The translations under genes were made by a program, and so were the position numbers. Shown piece by piece: positions 43,086 to 54,699 of a DNA stretch of 64,000 bases. Within the stretch, counting starts at the first letter, position 1. Each line of letters starts with the position of its first letter. The stretch lies in contig CAKOGP040000102.1 in assembly GCA_933822405.4 (NCBI GenBank), positions 1 to 64,000 on the forward strand, written 5' to 3'. The notes below the pieces were generated by a model. It saw only the letters and a list, made by a program, of their open reading frames with translations, made no database searches and was not told the origin of the DNA. This stretch comes from Cylindrotheca closterium. Lineage: Eukaryota; Bacillariophyta; Bacillariophyceae; Bacillariales; Bacillariaceae.

Positions 43086-43976
43086 GTCGTTTTAATTTAT
43101 GAGGGGCTCCCTGCTGGCGGGGGGGAAGACCGTGCGTAGTAATCGCGTCCGACGCTCAAAAATCGGTGGATGGACAGACGAGTTGCGGGGAGTCCTGTTT
43201 CTTCAATAATATGTAAGGGACGGTTATACCGGTAGGGACAATGGACGTCATGACTGGACTAGCTTCTGAATTGTTCCTTGAGTATATGTGGGCTACTTTG
43301 GCTGTGGAATTCTGGATCTTGTGCAGTCTGAAACGCGGTACTCCAAAGACAATCTTGGAAGTTCGGGACATGTTTATTTTGAAAGACCGAGAAAAACAAC
43401 GTGGTAGCGGGACCCTTTCTAAGCAAACCATGAAAGCTTGATCAATAGTTACTTTTTTTCTTACACGCTTTTTACGTACATCCATCTATTATCCCGAATG
43501 ACAAGAATTGCGGAAAATTATTTTGCGCGAAATCTTCACGATCTTGAAGTGACTAATTGAATGGTATACCGGTAGACCCGACGGTACATGCAACATGCGA
43601 TTTCTCTATAACTATACAGTACTCCAAATATACATCATCAATTTACAGTGCAGTATACATGAGGCCCATTTTGTTGTGGCTTGAATCTTTTCTTAATAGC
43701 ATGAGTAATATATCACTAGGACTACTATGAAGTACAACAGTCAAGAAACTGGAGTCATATTTTAAACTGCTATCTACAATGTCATCGATTGATAATGTTG
43801 TTCAGTAAAAGTGGATAGACTTCACTTGCAGTGTACGCTTGCTCCCAGCGAGGACAAGCCATAGCATGCGTCGCTCGAGCTTAGCCGCTACCTGACTCTT
43901 CGGCAAAGGAGAAATCCTATCCTCGGCTTGCATATATAAATCTGATAATCCAATCATTGATATTTGGACACTGCCA

Positions 43977-45311
43977 CTACTTCTTTCTCATAAAGTATAA
44001 TTCAGGACGTGTATAGATATCATTCTGTTCGTCACTATCGGAAGACAGCTGAAAGTCATGCGTGTGCTGATGTCCCATGCTGATACCCCAAGCTGAAGAT
44101 CCGTGAATTCCACGGATCTTCTTGTAGCAGATCGGGGGCGGCTGACTTGTTGCTTTGGCTTTAGGTGTCGATTCTTCCATCGCCTCCTTTCCATTCTTTT
44201 GGTTGTCCTTCTGCGCACGATTCCGGCGTCTCCATTTCTTTCTCATCATTGGGTACAAAAATGCAAGCAGGTTCGGAAGACCTTGCAGTGGCGTCATGAC
44301 CGCTGACATGACAAGCAAGCCATGTGGGACGGGTCTTTCGAAAAGCTGCAGTATCCGAACGCAAGATAGTGGCGTCCAGGTGATGTAGAACGCCAAGGCA
44401 AATCGTAAGCACTGGTATGCGATTTGCCGTCGCCTTCTTGCGTACATTTTGATTTGTTCTTCTTGTTTGTTTCGAACAATGCTGGACAATCCTACTTCGC
44501 CATTTTCTGCATCCTCGGACGGAGATGTTCTTGCACTGTCTTCGAGGGGTTGGTGAATTTCAGTATCTTCTCGTGATGAGCTATCGGTGCTAATGTCTTG
44601 TCCACAGTAGATTTCGTCTTTGCCATTGTTGACTTCAGCGGCTTGGGAAATTACCTTAGCCGTCTCTTCAGGCATCCATTTGGTAACATGCCCTTCAGCT
44701 ACTTTTGTCACTCTGTGGACGTAGAGAAAGACGAAAATCAAGTTGACTCCAACAAAGACCATAGCCGCCCATAGCGGTGCGTAGAACAGAGCCATTCGAT
44801 ACGGGTTTACATCGAGCTCTGGCCTGTCTTCTTGAGGTGCGATCCAACACCAAAGGTTTGCTGGCCCAATGATATCTAGTGCTGTCACGGTAATGGAAGA
44901 ACCGAGTCCGAATCCAACTGGTATCAAGTGAAACAGAGGACCCCACTTGGTAAAATGCCTCTCTTTCCAACCATATTTGATTGCCAGTAGGTAGAATGCT
45001 CCAATCGAAGCAACGTATAGTTGCGAGGCAATGCCGTATTGGGTGAAGAATCCTTGAACTCTACATGTTGTCTCATTTCCAGCAGCGAATATTGCATCTG
45101 AATCGGTTGGCATCGGCCATGTGCTGAAGAAGCAAGCCAAACTGCTCAGCATATCAGCAAAACACATCCCAACCACCAGTCTGTTGTAGAACCCCCTCTT
45201 GGCATCTTCACTGAAGAATATGATGTATGATGCAGTCGAAAGACTGAATACGAAGCTCAGTCCTCCGGTAAACTTGGGTATTATTTCTAGAACTTCTTGC
45301 GCTGAAACCAT
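43977..45311 (-). CDS. Seven-transmembrane receptor-like protein, copy C
   Basis: 444 residues, single exon, start MVSAQEVLEIIPKFTGG. Same seven segments and motifs as copies A, B and D; closest to D in the TM4-TM5 region (WCWIAPQEDRPELDVNPYRM, LFYAPLWAAMVFVGVNL). The third inner loop is acidic/Ser-rich (DISTDSSSREDTEIHQ). The C-tail is shorter (RGIHGSSAWGISMGHQ, then PELYFMRKK). In TM1 a Ser replaces the Val of the others (STASYIIFF). Ligand and G-protein partner unknown. Confidence 0.78.
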   Translation of the reverse strand: MVSAQEVLEIIPKFTGGLSFVFSLSTASYIIFFSEDAKRGFYNRLVVGMCFADMLSSLACFFSTWPMPTDSDAIFAAGNETTCRVQGFFTQYGIASQLYVASIGAFYLLAIKYGWKERHFTKWGPLFHLIPVGFGLGSSITVTALDIIGPANLWCWIAPQEDRPELDVNPYRMALFYAPLWAAMVFVGVNLIFVFLYVHRVTKVAEGHVTKWMPEETAKVISQAAEVNNGKDEIYCGQDISTDSSSREDTEIHQPLEDSARTSPSEDAENGEVGLSSIVRNKQEEQIKMYARRRRQIAYQCLRFALAFYITWTPLSCVRILQLFERPVPHGLLVMSAVMTPLQGLPNLLAFLYPMMRKKWRRRNRAQKDNQKNGKEAMEESTPKAKATSQPPPICYKKIRGIHGSSAWGISMGHQHTHDFQLSSDSDEQNDIYTRPELYFMRKK

Positions 45312-45775
45312 CTTGTTGTTTTCATTGAATCTGAAAATTGTAAATCTATTTTCGGGTAGAAAAAATGACCATCTAGTATATTATTGCGCCTTTCTAAATT
45401 GACTCCTGCCACCTCGCTGTCTTGGTTGAAAAAAATATTTAAAGGCACAACTATGAAAAAATAGAAAAGCTTGCGTAGGTATTGTACCGAGGCGGTATTC
45501 ATACTCAATACTGTAACTTCCAAATCAATCAAGCCGTCATTACTCAATGTAGTAACTTCCAAATCAATCAACACGTCATGCGAGAAGCGAATCACAAAGA
45601 ATTCCTCTAATACTAATACATTCGGTTGCTCCAATCGGCATAGTAGAATATCTTCCCTATTGTGCAACGAAAATATCAGCCTATACAGTATGCATGCTCA
45701 CTTTTTGGGCATGTATCTGATGATTCATTCGATAGACAATGGTTGGTAGTTGATAATAACGTAAAAACTCCAATA

Positions 45776-47149
45776 CTATTTTCTCATAAAGTACATTTCT
45801 GGATGCGTATAGATCTCATTCTGCTCCTCACTTTTGATATCGGAAGAAAGAGCATAGTCTTCCGGGTGCAGGTCATATGTGTGCTGCATACTGAGGCCCC
45901 AAGCTGAAGTTCCGTGAATGCCACGGATCTTCCTGTAGGTTGCTGGCGGCTGCTGGCTAGGCGCAATGGCAGCTGAAGGTTCAATCTGTTCCACGGCATC
46001 TTTTGGCTTCTGTTGATCTTCCTTGTTCTGTTCGGCGTACTTCCGCGCTTGCTTTCGAAACTTAAACTTCTTTCTAATCATCGGGTACAAAAATGCGAGC
46101 AGATTCGGAAGACCTTGCAGTGGCGACATTATCGCTGAGAAGACAAGCAAACCATATGGAATTGGTCTTCCCAAAAGTTGCAGTATCCGTACCCATGATA
46201 GTGGCATCCAGGTGATGTAGAACGCCAAGGCAAATCGTAAGCACTGATATGCGATTTCGCGACGCCTCCTTGCGTACATTTTGATTTGCTCTTCTTGTTT
46301 GTTTCGAACAATGGTGGACACTCTACCATGATCTGGTCCTGCGTCCTCAGAAGACGACGTGCTTCCACTGTCGTCGAGTGGTTCGTTGTTCTCGTTTTCT
46401 TCTCCGGATGAGCTATCGCTGCTGACGACTTGCCCACAATATATTTCTTCTTCTTCGTCATTTGATTCAGCATCTTCGGCAATAACCCTAGCTGTCTTTG
46501 ACTGTTCAGGCATCCATTTGGCAACATGCCCTTCAGCTACTTTTGTCACTCTGTGGACGTAGAGAAAGACAAAGAACAAGTTGACTCCAACAAAGACCAT
46601 AGCCGCCCATAGCGGTGCGTAGAACAGAGCCATTCGATACGGGTTTACATCAAGCTCTGGTCTGTCCGCTTGAGGTGCGATCCAACACCAAAGGTTTGCT
46701 GGCCCAATGATATCCAGTGCTGTCACGGTAATGGACGATCCGAGTCCGAATCCGACCGGTACGAAATGAAAAAGAGGACCCCATTTTGCAAAATGCCTCT
46801 CTTTCCATCCATATTTGATCGCCAATATGTAGAATGCCCCAATCGAAGCAACGTATAGTTGGGAGGCAATGCTGTACTGTGTGAAGAAACCTTGTATACG
46901 GCACGTCGCTTCATTTCCAGCAGCGAATATTGCGTCTGAATCGGTTGGCATGGGCCATGTGCTGAAGAAGAATGCCAAACTGCTCAACATATCTGCGAAG
47001 CACATCCCAACCACCAGTCTGTTGTAGAACCCCCTCTTTGCATCTTCACTGAAGAATATGATGTATGTTGCAGTTGAAAGACTGAATATGAAACTCAGTC
47101 CTCCGGTGAACTTGGGTATTATTTCTAAGATTTCTTGCGATGAAGCCAT
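45776..47149 (-). CDS. Seven-transmembrane receptor-like protein, copy D
   Basis: 457 residues from the ATG at 47147-47149 (MASSQEILEIIPKFTGG), chosen because it aligns with the starts of copies A-C; the frame is open 47 codons further upstream. Seven hydrophobic segments as in the others. TM6 has ITWMPLSWVRIL where the others have TPLSCVR. The C-tail is the longest and most Gln/Glu-rich, with RGIHGTSAWGLSMQ, and the last Lys of YFMRKK is lost because the stop comes one codon early. It is the first gene of the tandem array in transcription order. Confidence 0.78.
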   Translation of the reverse strand: MASSQEILEIIPKFTGGLSFIFSLSTATYIIFFSEDAKRGFYNRLVVGMCFADMLSSLAFFFSTWPMPTDSDAIFAAGNEATCRIQGFFTQYSIASQLYVASIGAFYILAIKYGWKERHFAKWGPLFHFVPVGFGLGSSITVTALDIIGPANLWCWIAPQADRPELDVNPYRMALFYAPLWAAMVFVGVNLFFVFLYVHRVTKVAEGHVAKWMPEQSKTARVIAEDAESNDEEEEIYCGQVVSSDSSSGEENENNEPLDDSGSTSSSEDAGPDHGRVSTIVRNKQEEQIKMYARRRREIAYQCLRFALAFYITWMPLSWVRILQLLGRPIPYGLLVFSAIMSPLQGLPNLLAFLYPMIRKKFKFRKQARKYAEQNKEDQQKPKDAVEQIEPSAAIAPSQQPPATYRKIRGIHGTSAWGLSMQHTYDLHPEDYALSSDIKSEEQNEIYTHPEMYFMRK

Positions 47150-48081
47150 CTTTGTATTACATGTAAGAATGTATGTGTTGTAGAATATTGTAAAGTTCAG
47201 TATTTGATGTGTGAAGTTCACATTGCATTGGTGTGGAGAAGCGCCCTTGAGATTTCTAAAAGTATCAATGCGAACTCGGATGCTTCGCAAGAGTCTCGTT
47301 CCCGCAATCTCGCGAGTGGCAGGTCGCGCTGACTATTGTTTCTCCGAAATGAAGTTCGTCACACAATAAAAGTCACCAATCGATTCAAATTGTGGCTTTA
47401 GACATACCGGTACATAGGCATACCTATTATATACTAACTTTGAACTACAACGATCCAAATATAGGTCTTCTTCTCAAATGTTACATTTTTGTGAGTCGAC
47501 GTAGTTCGTACTGTGATAATATATTTCTCCAATTGGTTGTTTGTTCCCCAGCCGCAGATGCAGTTTTAACCCATAAGACCCGAGTCCACGAAAAAGGAGA
47601 TTTTTTCACCCCATCTTTTGGCCATCGCTAAAAAAATATCACCATAGAAATTTAAAATGGTCATTTTTAGAAGACGTCGCATAGGAACGCCGATTTGACG
47701 GTTCGACGCGCATTGGGCTGACGATTTTAGCCCTATACTCAAAAGTAGTTTGCGACAATTTTTGATCTTGTGACGACAAATTTACTGATTCGCATCACCA
47801 TTCACGATGGGAAGATGATTGACGGTGAAAACGGAAGCTAAAGTAGGTAACTACGCCGCCTGCAACACATACATCATCTACGATACGTGTACCACCAGAT
47901 CGATTTGCAGTCATGCAAGGTCAGAGAAGTGGTGTGTGATAGTTATCGAGAAAATGAAAGAAGCTACTGCAGAATATAGGCTCGAAACGACACGACCGAC
48001 AAGTGACAATTGAAGAATTCCTTTTCGCTTCCCTGACTTTGTCCCCGAGGTATAAGGTCTGTTGGTTGTTATGTTGGAGAG
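47150..48081. other. Intergenic, upstream of the receptor array
   Basis: 932 bp without a supported gene. Contains TACCGGTACAT at 47406. The short frame at 47819-48013 is not convincing. Confidence 0.45.
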
Positions 48082-48318
48082 CTACTGTGATTTCCAGTGT
48101 TGCTGTGGCAGTTGCTGGTGGCAATTGATGAAGATGTTGATGAGAATGGCGAAGACTGCCGCTGTGAAGAGAGTGGAATGAATTAAAGAAGACGAAGAGT
48201 CGTAGGTAATGTAGTCTAGGCTTGTCTGTAGGTAATAGGCCGGCTTTGTTACGTATTCCCTCAGTACTGTAGTATCGGCACATGGTAGTGTTGACAAAGG
48301 TGATGTCTTGGATGCCAT
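48082..48318 (-). CDS. Possible small single-pass membrane protein
   Basis: 78 codons, start context AAAATGGCA on the minus strand (a favourable A at -3). The N-terminal half is polar (MASKTSPLSTLPCADTTVLR...). Residues ~45-65 (SLIHSTLFTAAVFAILINIF) are a clear membrane segment, and a short polar tail follows. The layout recalls small ER or mitochondrial subunits with a Tyr-rich segment before one helix, but no family is recognised. It could be a chance frame. Confidence 0.35.
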   Translation of the reverse strand: MASKTSPLSTLPCADTTVLREYVTKPAYYLQTSLDYITYDSSSSLIHSTLFTAAVFAILINIFINCHQQLPQQHWKSQ

Positions 48319-48387
48319 TTTGCTTCTATTTTGGTTCTAAGCAAAATTCAACGAGGCGCTTGGTAGAATTTGAGCGCGAACCCGGTA

Positions 48388-50190
48388 TTTTCCGTACGTC
48401 ATCAGTTTCGGAACCCATCGCGCACCTCTATGCGCTCGCCCGTTGAGAATTCTTCAATCACATCAATTTTCCCTTCCATCGGCAATGGTGAGCCTCGAGG
48501 CCGAGGAAAGCATCACCCTCTGGAGGAAAACTCGTGGGTCGCGGACAGTCTCTGTACAATGACCTTCTGTATCTTGTTTGTATGAAGCGATATGGATGAA
48601 TTTGCTCCTTTCACCTCTGAAATCACTGCTAAAGAACCTCAACAAGGTCTGAAAACTACTTTTGGAGAGGTTTCGGGACGTCTACGAAGTCCCAAGGCAA
48701 CATAGAGCTAGAATTTTCTGCGGAAGTTGCTTCTCTTACTATACTAACGGCAATGATACCATTTAATGTGCATTATCTGGGTTCCTACAGGACGATTTTC
48801 AACCGAGACCATTGAGTTGCAAATTCGTCGGTCACAATGAAATTGCACGGCCTGGACCCCATGAGTGGAGAAAGTGGAATCAGAGGTTGTGTCAAGCATA
48901 GTTGATATATATGTTACGTCGGGAGCGACTGTAATTATGTTGAATAGATTTTGCTTGGCCGCAATCACACAATAATCCACCATGATTGGTTCTGTTGGTT
49001 GCTTGGACTGGACGGAGAGGTGTCAAGAAGACGTATTTGCCGAATGCGACTCGTATCTACCGTCATCATCAAGACAAGATCTACAAGGAGACTCGTTTGC
49101 AGTGTCCAAATACCAAAATTGACAATTTGGAGCACATAAAGGTGCCAAGAAGCGATTGTTCCCCTCGTTTGGACAAGCCAGTGTGGACGCCCAGAGAAGT
49201 AAAAACCGCCGAACATGTTGTGGCAAGCGTATTTGATAGATGGACTATGGCTGGAGCGGCGATTCATACTTCTATTTGCCTCAATTACACTACAATCTGC
49301 CCTGCTTCGTTCGGCTGGTTCCGTTGGGTTTCAGAAAATGGTCGGCAGAAAGTCAAGAGGGTCAATGCCTCATATTCAACATGTGCTGGAAAGCTCGGCA
49401 GTGATCCTACCTACTCGGGGATCCATTCGGTTATGTTTTGTTTTGAATATTCGCTGAGATATTGGAATTCCAGTGTTTGGTGCTGTATGTTCCCCTTTCG
49501 GCATGAAGGTCGGCGTGGCCGCCCTGGAGACAGCCAACCATTCAACAATACACCAGAGCCTCCCTTGGATACCTATTATTCAAATTTTCTGGGACCCAGG
49601 CAATGGTTCCCCCTAGATTAAGAATCATGCGGCCCAAAGGGGGTCAGAAATCATGGAAATCTGGTCCAAAAAGCCACTTGGTGGTGGTGTGGGCCAAATT
49701 TCCTAAAAATGCCTTGTTCTAACACATATTTGTCTTCCATGGGTATGTATGAGAAGATTGGTGGCTTTGGAGTGGACGTTTTCTAGGTAAAAGTGATTGA
49801 ATGGCACTCACACTGCTTTGGAGATCAATCCTGGTTCATCAAAGAATGTGGCTGGAATCCTTCCCAGTAGCCGAGTCGATACCCTTACACGATGGCACAA
49901 AGTTCAAAGTTGTCAAAATGCATATAGTAATCGAATTTGGGCGGTGGTTTGGAGGGCTTTGGTGGAAAAAAGATTCTAGGCTAGCATAATTTTTTCCTCT
50001 CTTTACTACTCTTTTCAATTGACTTTGTGGAATGGCCTGGAATATGATCGATTCTACACTAAGATCTCTGATTCAGAGTGGACATAATCCTAGCAAAGAT
50101 ATATAATTATAACACCGCATCGAAATTTATCTAAGAATGTAATCGCAACAAGGTCGTATGGTACGAGATCGGCCTCTGGCCTCTACAGTT
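48388..50190 (+). repeat. Repeat R1, tandem unit 1 (~1.80 kb)
   Basis: Head-to-tail with unit 2 at a period of 1802-1803 bp. From about 48960 onward the two units are almost identical for ~1.2 kb. The first ~570 bp differ at several percent, including small indels. Partial, older, inverted copies lie at 11540-12130 and 21700-22720. Short frames inside have no recognisable domain, so the family is probably non-autonomous or degenerate. Confidence 0.88.
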
Positions 50191-51997
50191 TTTTCGGTAC
50201 GTCATTAGTTTCCGAACCCATCGCGCACCTCTATGCGCTCGCCTGTTTAGAATTCTTCAATCACATCAATTTTCCCTTCCATCGACAATGGTGAGCCTTG
50301 AGGCCGAGGAAATCATCACCCTTTGGAGGAAAACTCGTGGGTCGCGGACATACTCTGTATCATAACCATACGAATCTTGTTTGTGTGGAGCGAAATGGAT
50401 GAATTTCCCCCTTTCACCTCTGAAATCACTGCCAAAGAACCTCAAAAAGGTCTGAAAACTAGTTTGGGTGAGGTTTCGGGACGTCTACGAAGTCCCTAGG
50501 CAACATAGATCTAGAACTTTCTGCGGAAGTTGCTTCTCTTATTATACTAAAGGCAATACACCATTTAATGTGCATTATCTGGGTTCCTACAGGACGATTT
50601 TCATCCAGGACCATTGAGTTGCAAGTTCGTCGGTCACAAGGAAATTGCACGGCCTGGACCCCAGGCGTGGAGAAAGTGGAATCAGAGGCTATGGCAAGCA
50701 TAGTTGATATATATATTACGTTGGGAGCGGCGGTAATTATGTTGAATATATTTTGCTTGGCCGTAATCACACAATAATCCACCATGATTGGTTCTGTTGG
50801 TTGCTTGGACTGGACGGAGAGGTGTCAAGAAGACGTATTTGCCGAATGCGACTCGTATCTACCGTCATCATCAAGACAAGATCTACACGGAGACTCGTTT
50901 GTAGTGTCCAAATACCAAAATTGACAATTTGGAGCACATAAAGGTGCCATGGTGCGATTGTTCCCCTCGTTTGGACAAGCCAGTGTGGACGCCCAGAGAA
51001 GTAAAAACCGCCGAACATGGTGTGGCAAGCGTATTTGATAGATAGACTATCGTTGGAGCGGCGGTTCATACTTCAAATCGCCTCAATTACACTACAATCT
51101 GCCCTGCTTCGTTCGGCTGGTTCCGTTGGGTTTCAGAAACTGGTCGGCAGAAAGTCAAGAGGGTCAATGCCTCATATTCAACATGTGCTGGAAAGCTCGG
51201 CAGTGATCTTACCTACTCGGGGATCCATTCGGTTGTGCTTTGTTTGGAATATTCGCTGAGATATTGGAATTCCAGTGTTTGGTGCTGTATGTTCCCCTTT
51301 CGGCATGAAGGTCGGCGTGGCCGCCCTGGAGACAGCCAACCATTCAACAATACACCAGAGCCTCCCTTGGATACCTATTATTCAAATTTTCTGGGACCCA
51401 GGCAATGGTTCCCCCTAGATTAAGAATCATGCGGCCCAAAGGGGGTCAGAAATCATGGAAATCTGGTCCAAAAAGCCACTTGGTGGTGGTGTGGGCCAAA
51501 TTTCCTAAAAATGCCTTGTTCTAACACATATTTGTCTTCCATGGGTATGTATGAGAAGATTGGTGGCTTTGGAGTGGACGTTTTCTAGGTAAAAGTGATT
51601 GAATGGCACTCACACTGCTTTGGAGATCAATCCTGGTTCATCAAAGAATGTGGCTGGAATCCTTCCCAGTAGCCGAGTCGATACCCTTACACGATGGCAC
51701 AAAGTTCAAAGTTGTCAAAATGCATATAGTAATCGAATTTGGGCGGTGGTTTGGAGGGCTTTGGTGGAAAAAAGATTCTAGGCTAGCATAATTTTTTCCT
51801 CTCTTTACTACTCTTTTCAATTGACTTTGTGGAATGGCCTGGAATATGATCGATTCTACACTAAGATCTCTGATTCAGAGTGGACATAATCCTAGCAAAG
51901 ATATATAATTATAACACCGCATCGAAATTTATCTAAGAATGTAATCGCAACAAGGTCGTATGGTACGAGATCGGCCTCTGGCCTCTACAGTTTTTTC
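50191..51997 (+). repeat. Repeat R1, tandem unit 2 (~1.80 kb)
   Basis: Begins at the exact junction CTACAGTTTTTTC|GGTACGTCAT, where unit 1 ends with the same CTCTACAGTTTTTTC that closes unit 2 at 51983-51997. The boundaries are therefore well defined on both sides. After 51997 the sequence becomes unique. Confidence 0.88.
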
Positions 51998-52552
51998 TTC
52001 GTAGTCACATGAGTCAAATTAAAGTCGACTGAGTCAAAATGGGTAACGGCAAATAACAGCCGTTTTGTTTTGTGTAGTGGAGGCCCTCTAAGAGCTCATT
52101 GGGACTCGTAATTTTCTGGAAGGGATGATCAAAGTATTCTCTAGCCCATTGAAAAGGTTCTAGGTGCAAAGGAGCTTTTTGAAAATTTTGCTTTGTCACC
52201 AGAATTCCAAATTCCGGCCAAATATTGGGCACGCGATTCGTGGATCGGGGTCATAAAAGAATGAATGCGTCCCATTAGCCCAAATAATCCCGTCCCGTCG
52301 GCATTCCTGCATCGTTTGAAAATATATATACATACATATATGTCAAATAGTAGTATGTCAGTAGTTGTAATCAGAATTGATTGATTGCACCGAAACCATC
52401 ATGAGCACTATTGAATCATGAGCACTATTGAAAAACGAACGATCTCGTGAACTTTCTTGTCGAGACCGCACCAATGGATCCGTATGCCCAATTGCCACGA
52501 CATCTCCTATGCCTGCAGTCAGTGAGTCCCCACCATCGTATTATAATGCAGC
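51998..52552. other. Intergenic
   Basis: About 550 bp with no supported gene. Contains a direct repeat CATGAGCACTATTGAA (about 52399 and 52418). Confidence 0.5.
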
Positions 52553-54388
52553 TCACTCGAATTCCTTCAATATCATGGAGGCAATTCGAAATTTGGCCTT
52601 GAGTGCCTTCCAATTCATTTCTTTCTTTTCCTGTTCCCTTTGCTGTTTTGCTTGTGCCTTGGTGGCTGCTTTTGGAGGAGGCGTTGCGGCTCCTGCTGCT
52701 GCTGCTGCTGCACTTGGTGTTGGCGGTGCTTTGCGTTGTTGAGCTGCCACGGAAGGCAACTTGTTTTTGGTTTTGCGTGGTGATGAGTACTGTGCTGCGT
52801 AGGAGGAGGGTGGAGGTTTCTTGGGTGATTGGGGTGTCTGTGGTGTAGGTGGTGTCGTTATCGTCGCCTGTTGGTGGCCCGCTTGGAACCGTCTGGGAGG
52901 AGAGTAGAACTTTGCTTTCTTTTTGCCTCGTTTCTCGGGTGAACCCTTGTCCAAGGCAGTGTCCATTGTCAGAAAAGTGAGTTCGTCATCCTCCACAGTT
53001 GTATCCTGCTTGCTGTCAAAAGTAACCCAAAGCGTCGATGATTGTTCATCCGTCTCATTGAGTGCAGGAAGAGGATCGTCGGCGGAACCTGCATTTGGCT
53101 GTCCAATATTGTTACTTCGTCTGATAATTTCCACATCATCCTTGACATTGTTAGTCGTGGCGCAAGGCCAGAACGATGCATCGTTTCCCTCCTGTTCTCG
53201 CAGCAATTCATTTTGAGACCGGGCCTTTTTCTTTGGTTCGGCCGTAGCACTGGTACTTGCGTTGCTCCCGAAGGGATCTTCCCAACACGAGAGCCAGGAT
53301 TGAAACTTGGTAATCCAATTCTCCGATGCCTCGGTATGGACCGACTTGTTGTCCAACTCCATATCATCATCATGATCATGATCATCGCAATCATCATCGT
53401 TGCCACTAAAGTCGGAATCTCCCGCATCCGAAGCATTCTCGGCGACTATATTATTCTCCTGGATGGTTTCACTGCTCCTTCGTTTGGACATGTTGTTGAC
53501 CGCCTTGAGTGATTCTGGCATGGCCTGCTGAAAGTAACAGATAAACAAACGCTGGGCTCGTTCCAATCGATGATGACTCCCCTCTTGAAAGTGCGCAATG
53601 GCCGTATCGTCATCCTTGGCAGCATGGTCACTGCTGCTATTAGGTCCACCACCACCACCACCACTACTGGAATCTCCCTCTTCTTGTGAATGCGAATCGT
53701 TGAAATTGCTAGGCGACAACGTCAAGGGGGGCCGATAGATCAAACAACGATCCTTATCGTGATAATCTTGAATCCAATACAGAACCTCTTGATAGAGATG
53801 CGAGTTTTGGGTGATGGAATACCAGACTCGACCAATCAATTGGGTGGGTGCCAACAACAGATCCTCTTCATTCCCCGAATAATCTTCCACAATCACCTTG
53901 AGTTCCATGAATTTGACCCAGAGTTCAATCAATTTGGATCGTTGGGCTGGCTTCCATTGAGGTGCATATTGCAAAACCGCCTCCTCCATGTCGTTCCAAA
54001 CGGGAATGGGTTGCGAGAGGACACTTCGAAAGACTCGGGATTTGGTCATGAGTTCCATTTCAAAATCCCAAGCGTCTTCGGTTCGTGGATGTTCGGATCG
54101 TTCCGTCAGATTGGTCATTTGGGCGGTGGTTTTGGTTTCGGCGACTGATGATGCTGCAACTTTTCCTTTTGTTATTCGAGACGACGTGTCGGCATGACTT
54201 TCGTCCGCTGGAAATTCGACTGGGGAACCTCGATCGGCTTCTTCTTCTTGCTGATGTTGTTGATGATGAACTGGTGGCCTCGTCAATTCAGGTGACATGT
54301 AATCACTGGAATCATCTCCTATTGGAAATAACACCATGTCATCTGGCATGTCGCCATGATCTCGTTGAATCCTTGGTGGACTGGACAT
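52553..54388 (-). CDS. Uncharacterised protein with a conserved helical core and disordered tails
   Basis: 611 codons, single exon. The N-terminal ~115 residues are disordered (His/Gln-rich HHQQHQQEEEADRG). Residues ~120-235 are a folded, mostly helical region with LIELWVKFMELKVIVEDYSG, then LLAPTQLIGRVWYSITQNSH and LYQEVLYWIQDY. The arrangement F.eFL.LKv...D......L.P...vd.vWh.hi.ns..Y is found in uncharacterised stramenopile proteins. An acidic run (DDCDDHDHDDDMELD) lies near residue 340. The last ~60 residues are Ala/Pro-rich, then a Lys/Gln/Glu coiled coil (KAQAKQQREQEKKEMNWKAL). No catalytic residues are recognisable. Divergently oriented to the small frame at 54700. Confidence 0.7.
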   Translation of the reverse strand: MSSPPRIQRDHGDMPDDMVLFPIGDDSSDYMSPELTRPPVHHQQHQQEEEADRGSPVEFPADESHADTSSRITKGKVAASSVAETKTTAQMTNLTERSEHPRTEDAWDFEMELMTKSRVFRSVLSQPIPVWNDMEEAVLQYAPQWKPAQRSKLIELWVKFMELKVIVEDYSGNEEDLLLAPTQLIGRVWYSITQNSHLYQEVLYWIQDYHDKDRCLIYRPPLTLSPSNFNDSHSQEEGDSSSGGGGGGPNSSSDHAAKDDDTAIAHFQEGSHHRLERAQRLFICYFQQAMPESLKAVNNMSKRRSSETIQENNIVAENASDAGDSDFSGNDDDCDDHDHDDDMELDNKSVHTEASENWITKFQSWLSCWEDPFGSNASTSATAEPKKKARSQNELLREQEGNDASFWPCATTNNVKDDVEIIRRSNNIGQPNAGSADDPLPALNETDEQSSTLWVTFDSKQDTTVEDDELTFLTMDTALDKGSPEKRGKKKAKFYSPPRRFQAGHQQATITTPPTPQTPQSPKKPPPSSYAAQYSSPRKTKNKLPSVAAQQRKAPPTPSAAAAAAGAATPPPKAATKAQAKQQREQEKKEMNWKALKAKFRIASMILKEFE

Positions 54389-54699
54389 TTTAGTATTGTT
54401 CTGATATGATTGTTGGCTAGTATTTTGTATTTTAGGCGAACGAATTGATTTTCAGATTCGATACACCGTGTATTCTGAATCCAACCGGCTAAGAATAACT
54501 GACTCTATACGGAGTCACGCTCTTATTGCTGCAGTCTGGTCGTTGAAAATGTAAATTACTGGCTGAGAAGATTGCTAGTTGTAACCCATCAATCAAACAA
54601 TCAAACAAGGTGAGAAAACAAAGCTTGTTTCCAACCAAACTCTTTCTGTTGACGCGTCGGTCTGGTTTGCAGGTTAGGAGAGGCGGAGCACCTTCCAGG

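Noticed and set aside
43156..43485. 109-codon minus-strand frame between receptor copies B and C
   Set aside because: No domain or conservation with the receptors; it overlaps an equally open plus-strand frame and adjoins repeats.
47150..47290. 47-residue N-terminal extension of receptor copy D
   Set aside because: The other three copies start at the equivalent of MASSQE, and the extension has no counterpart or signal-peptide character.
48960..49990. Short frames inside R1 as transposase genes
   Set aside because: None carries a recognisable motif. The same frames are broken in the copies at 11.5 and 21.7 kb.
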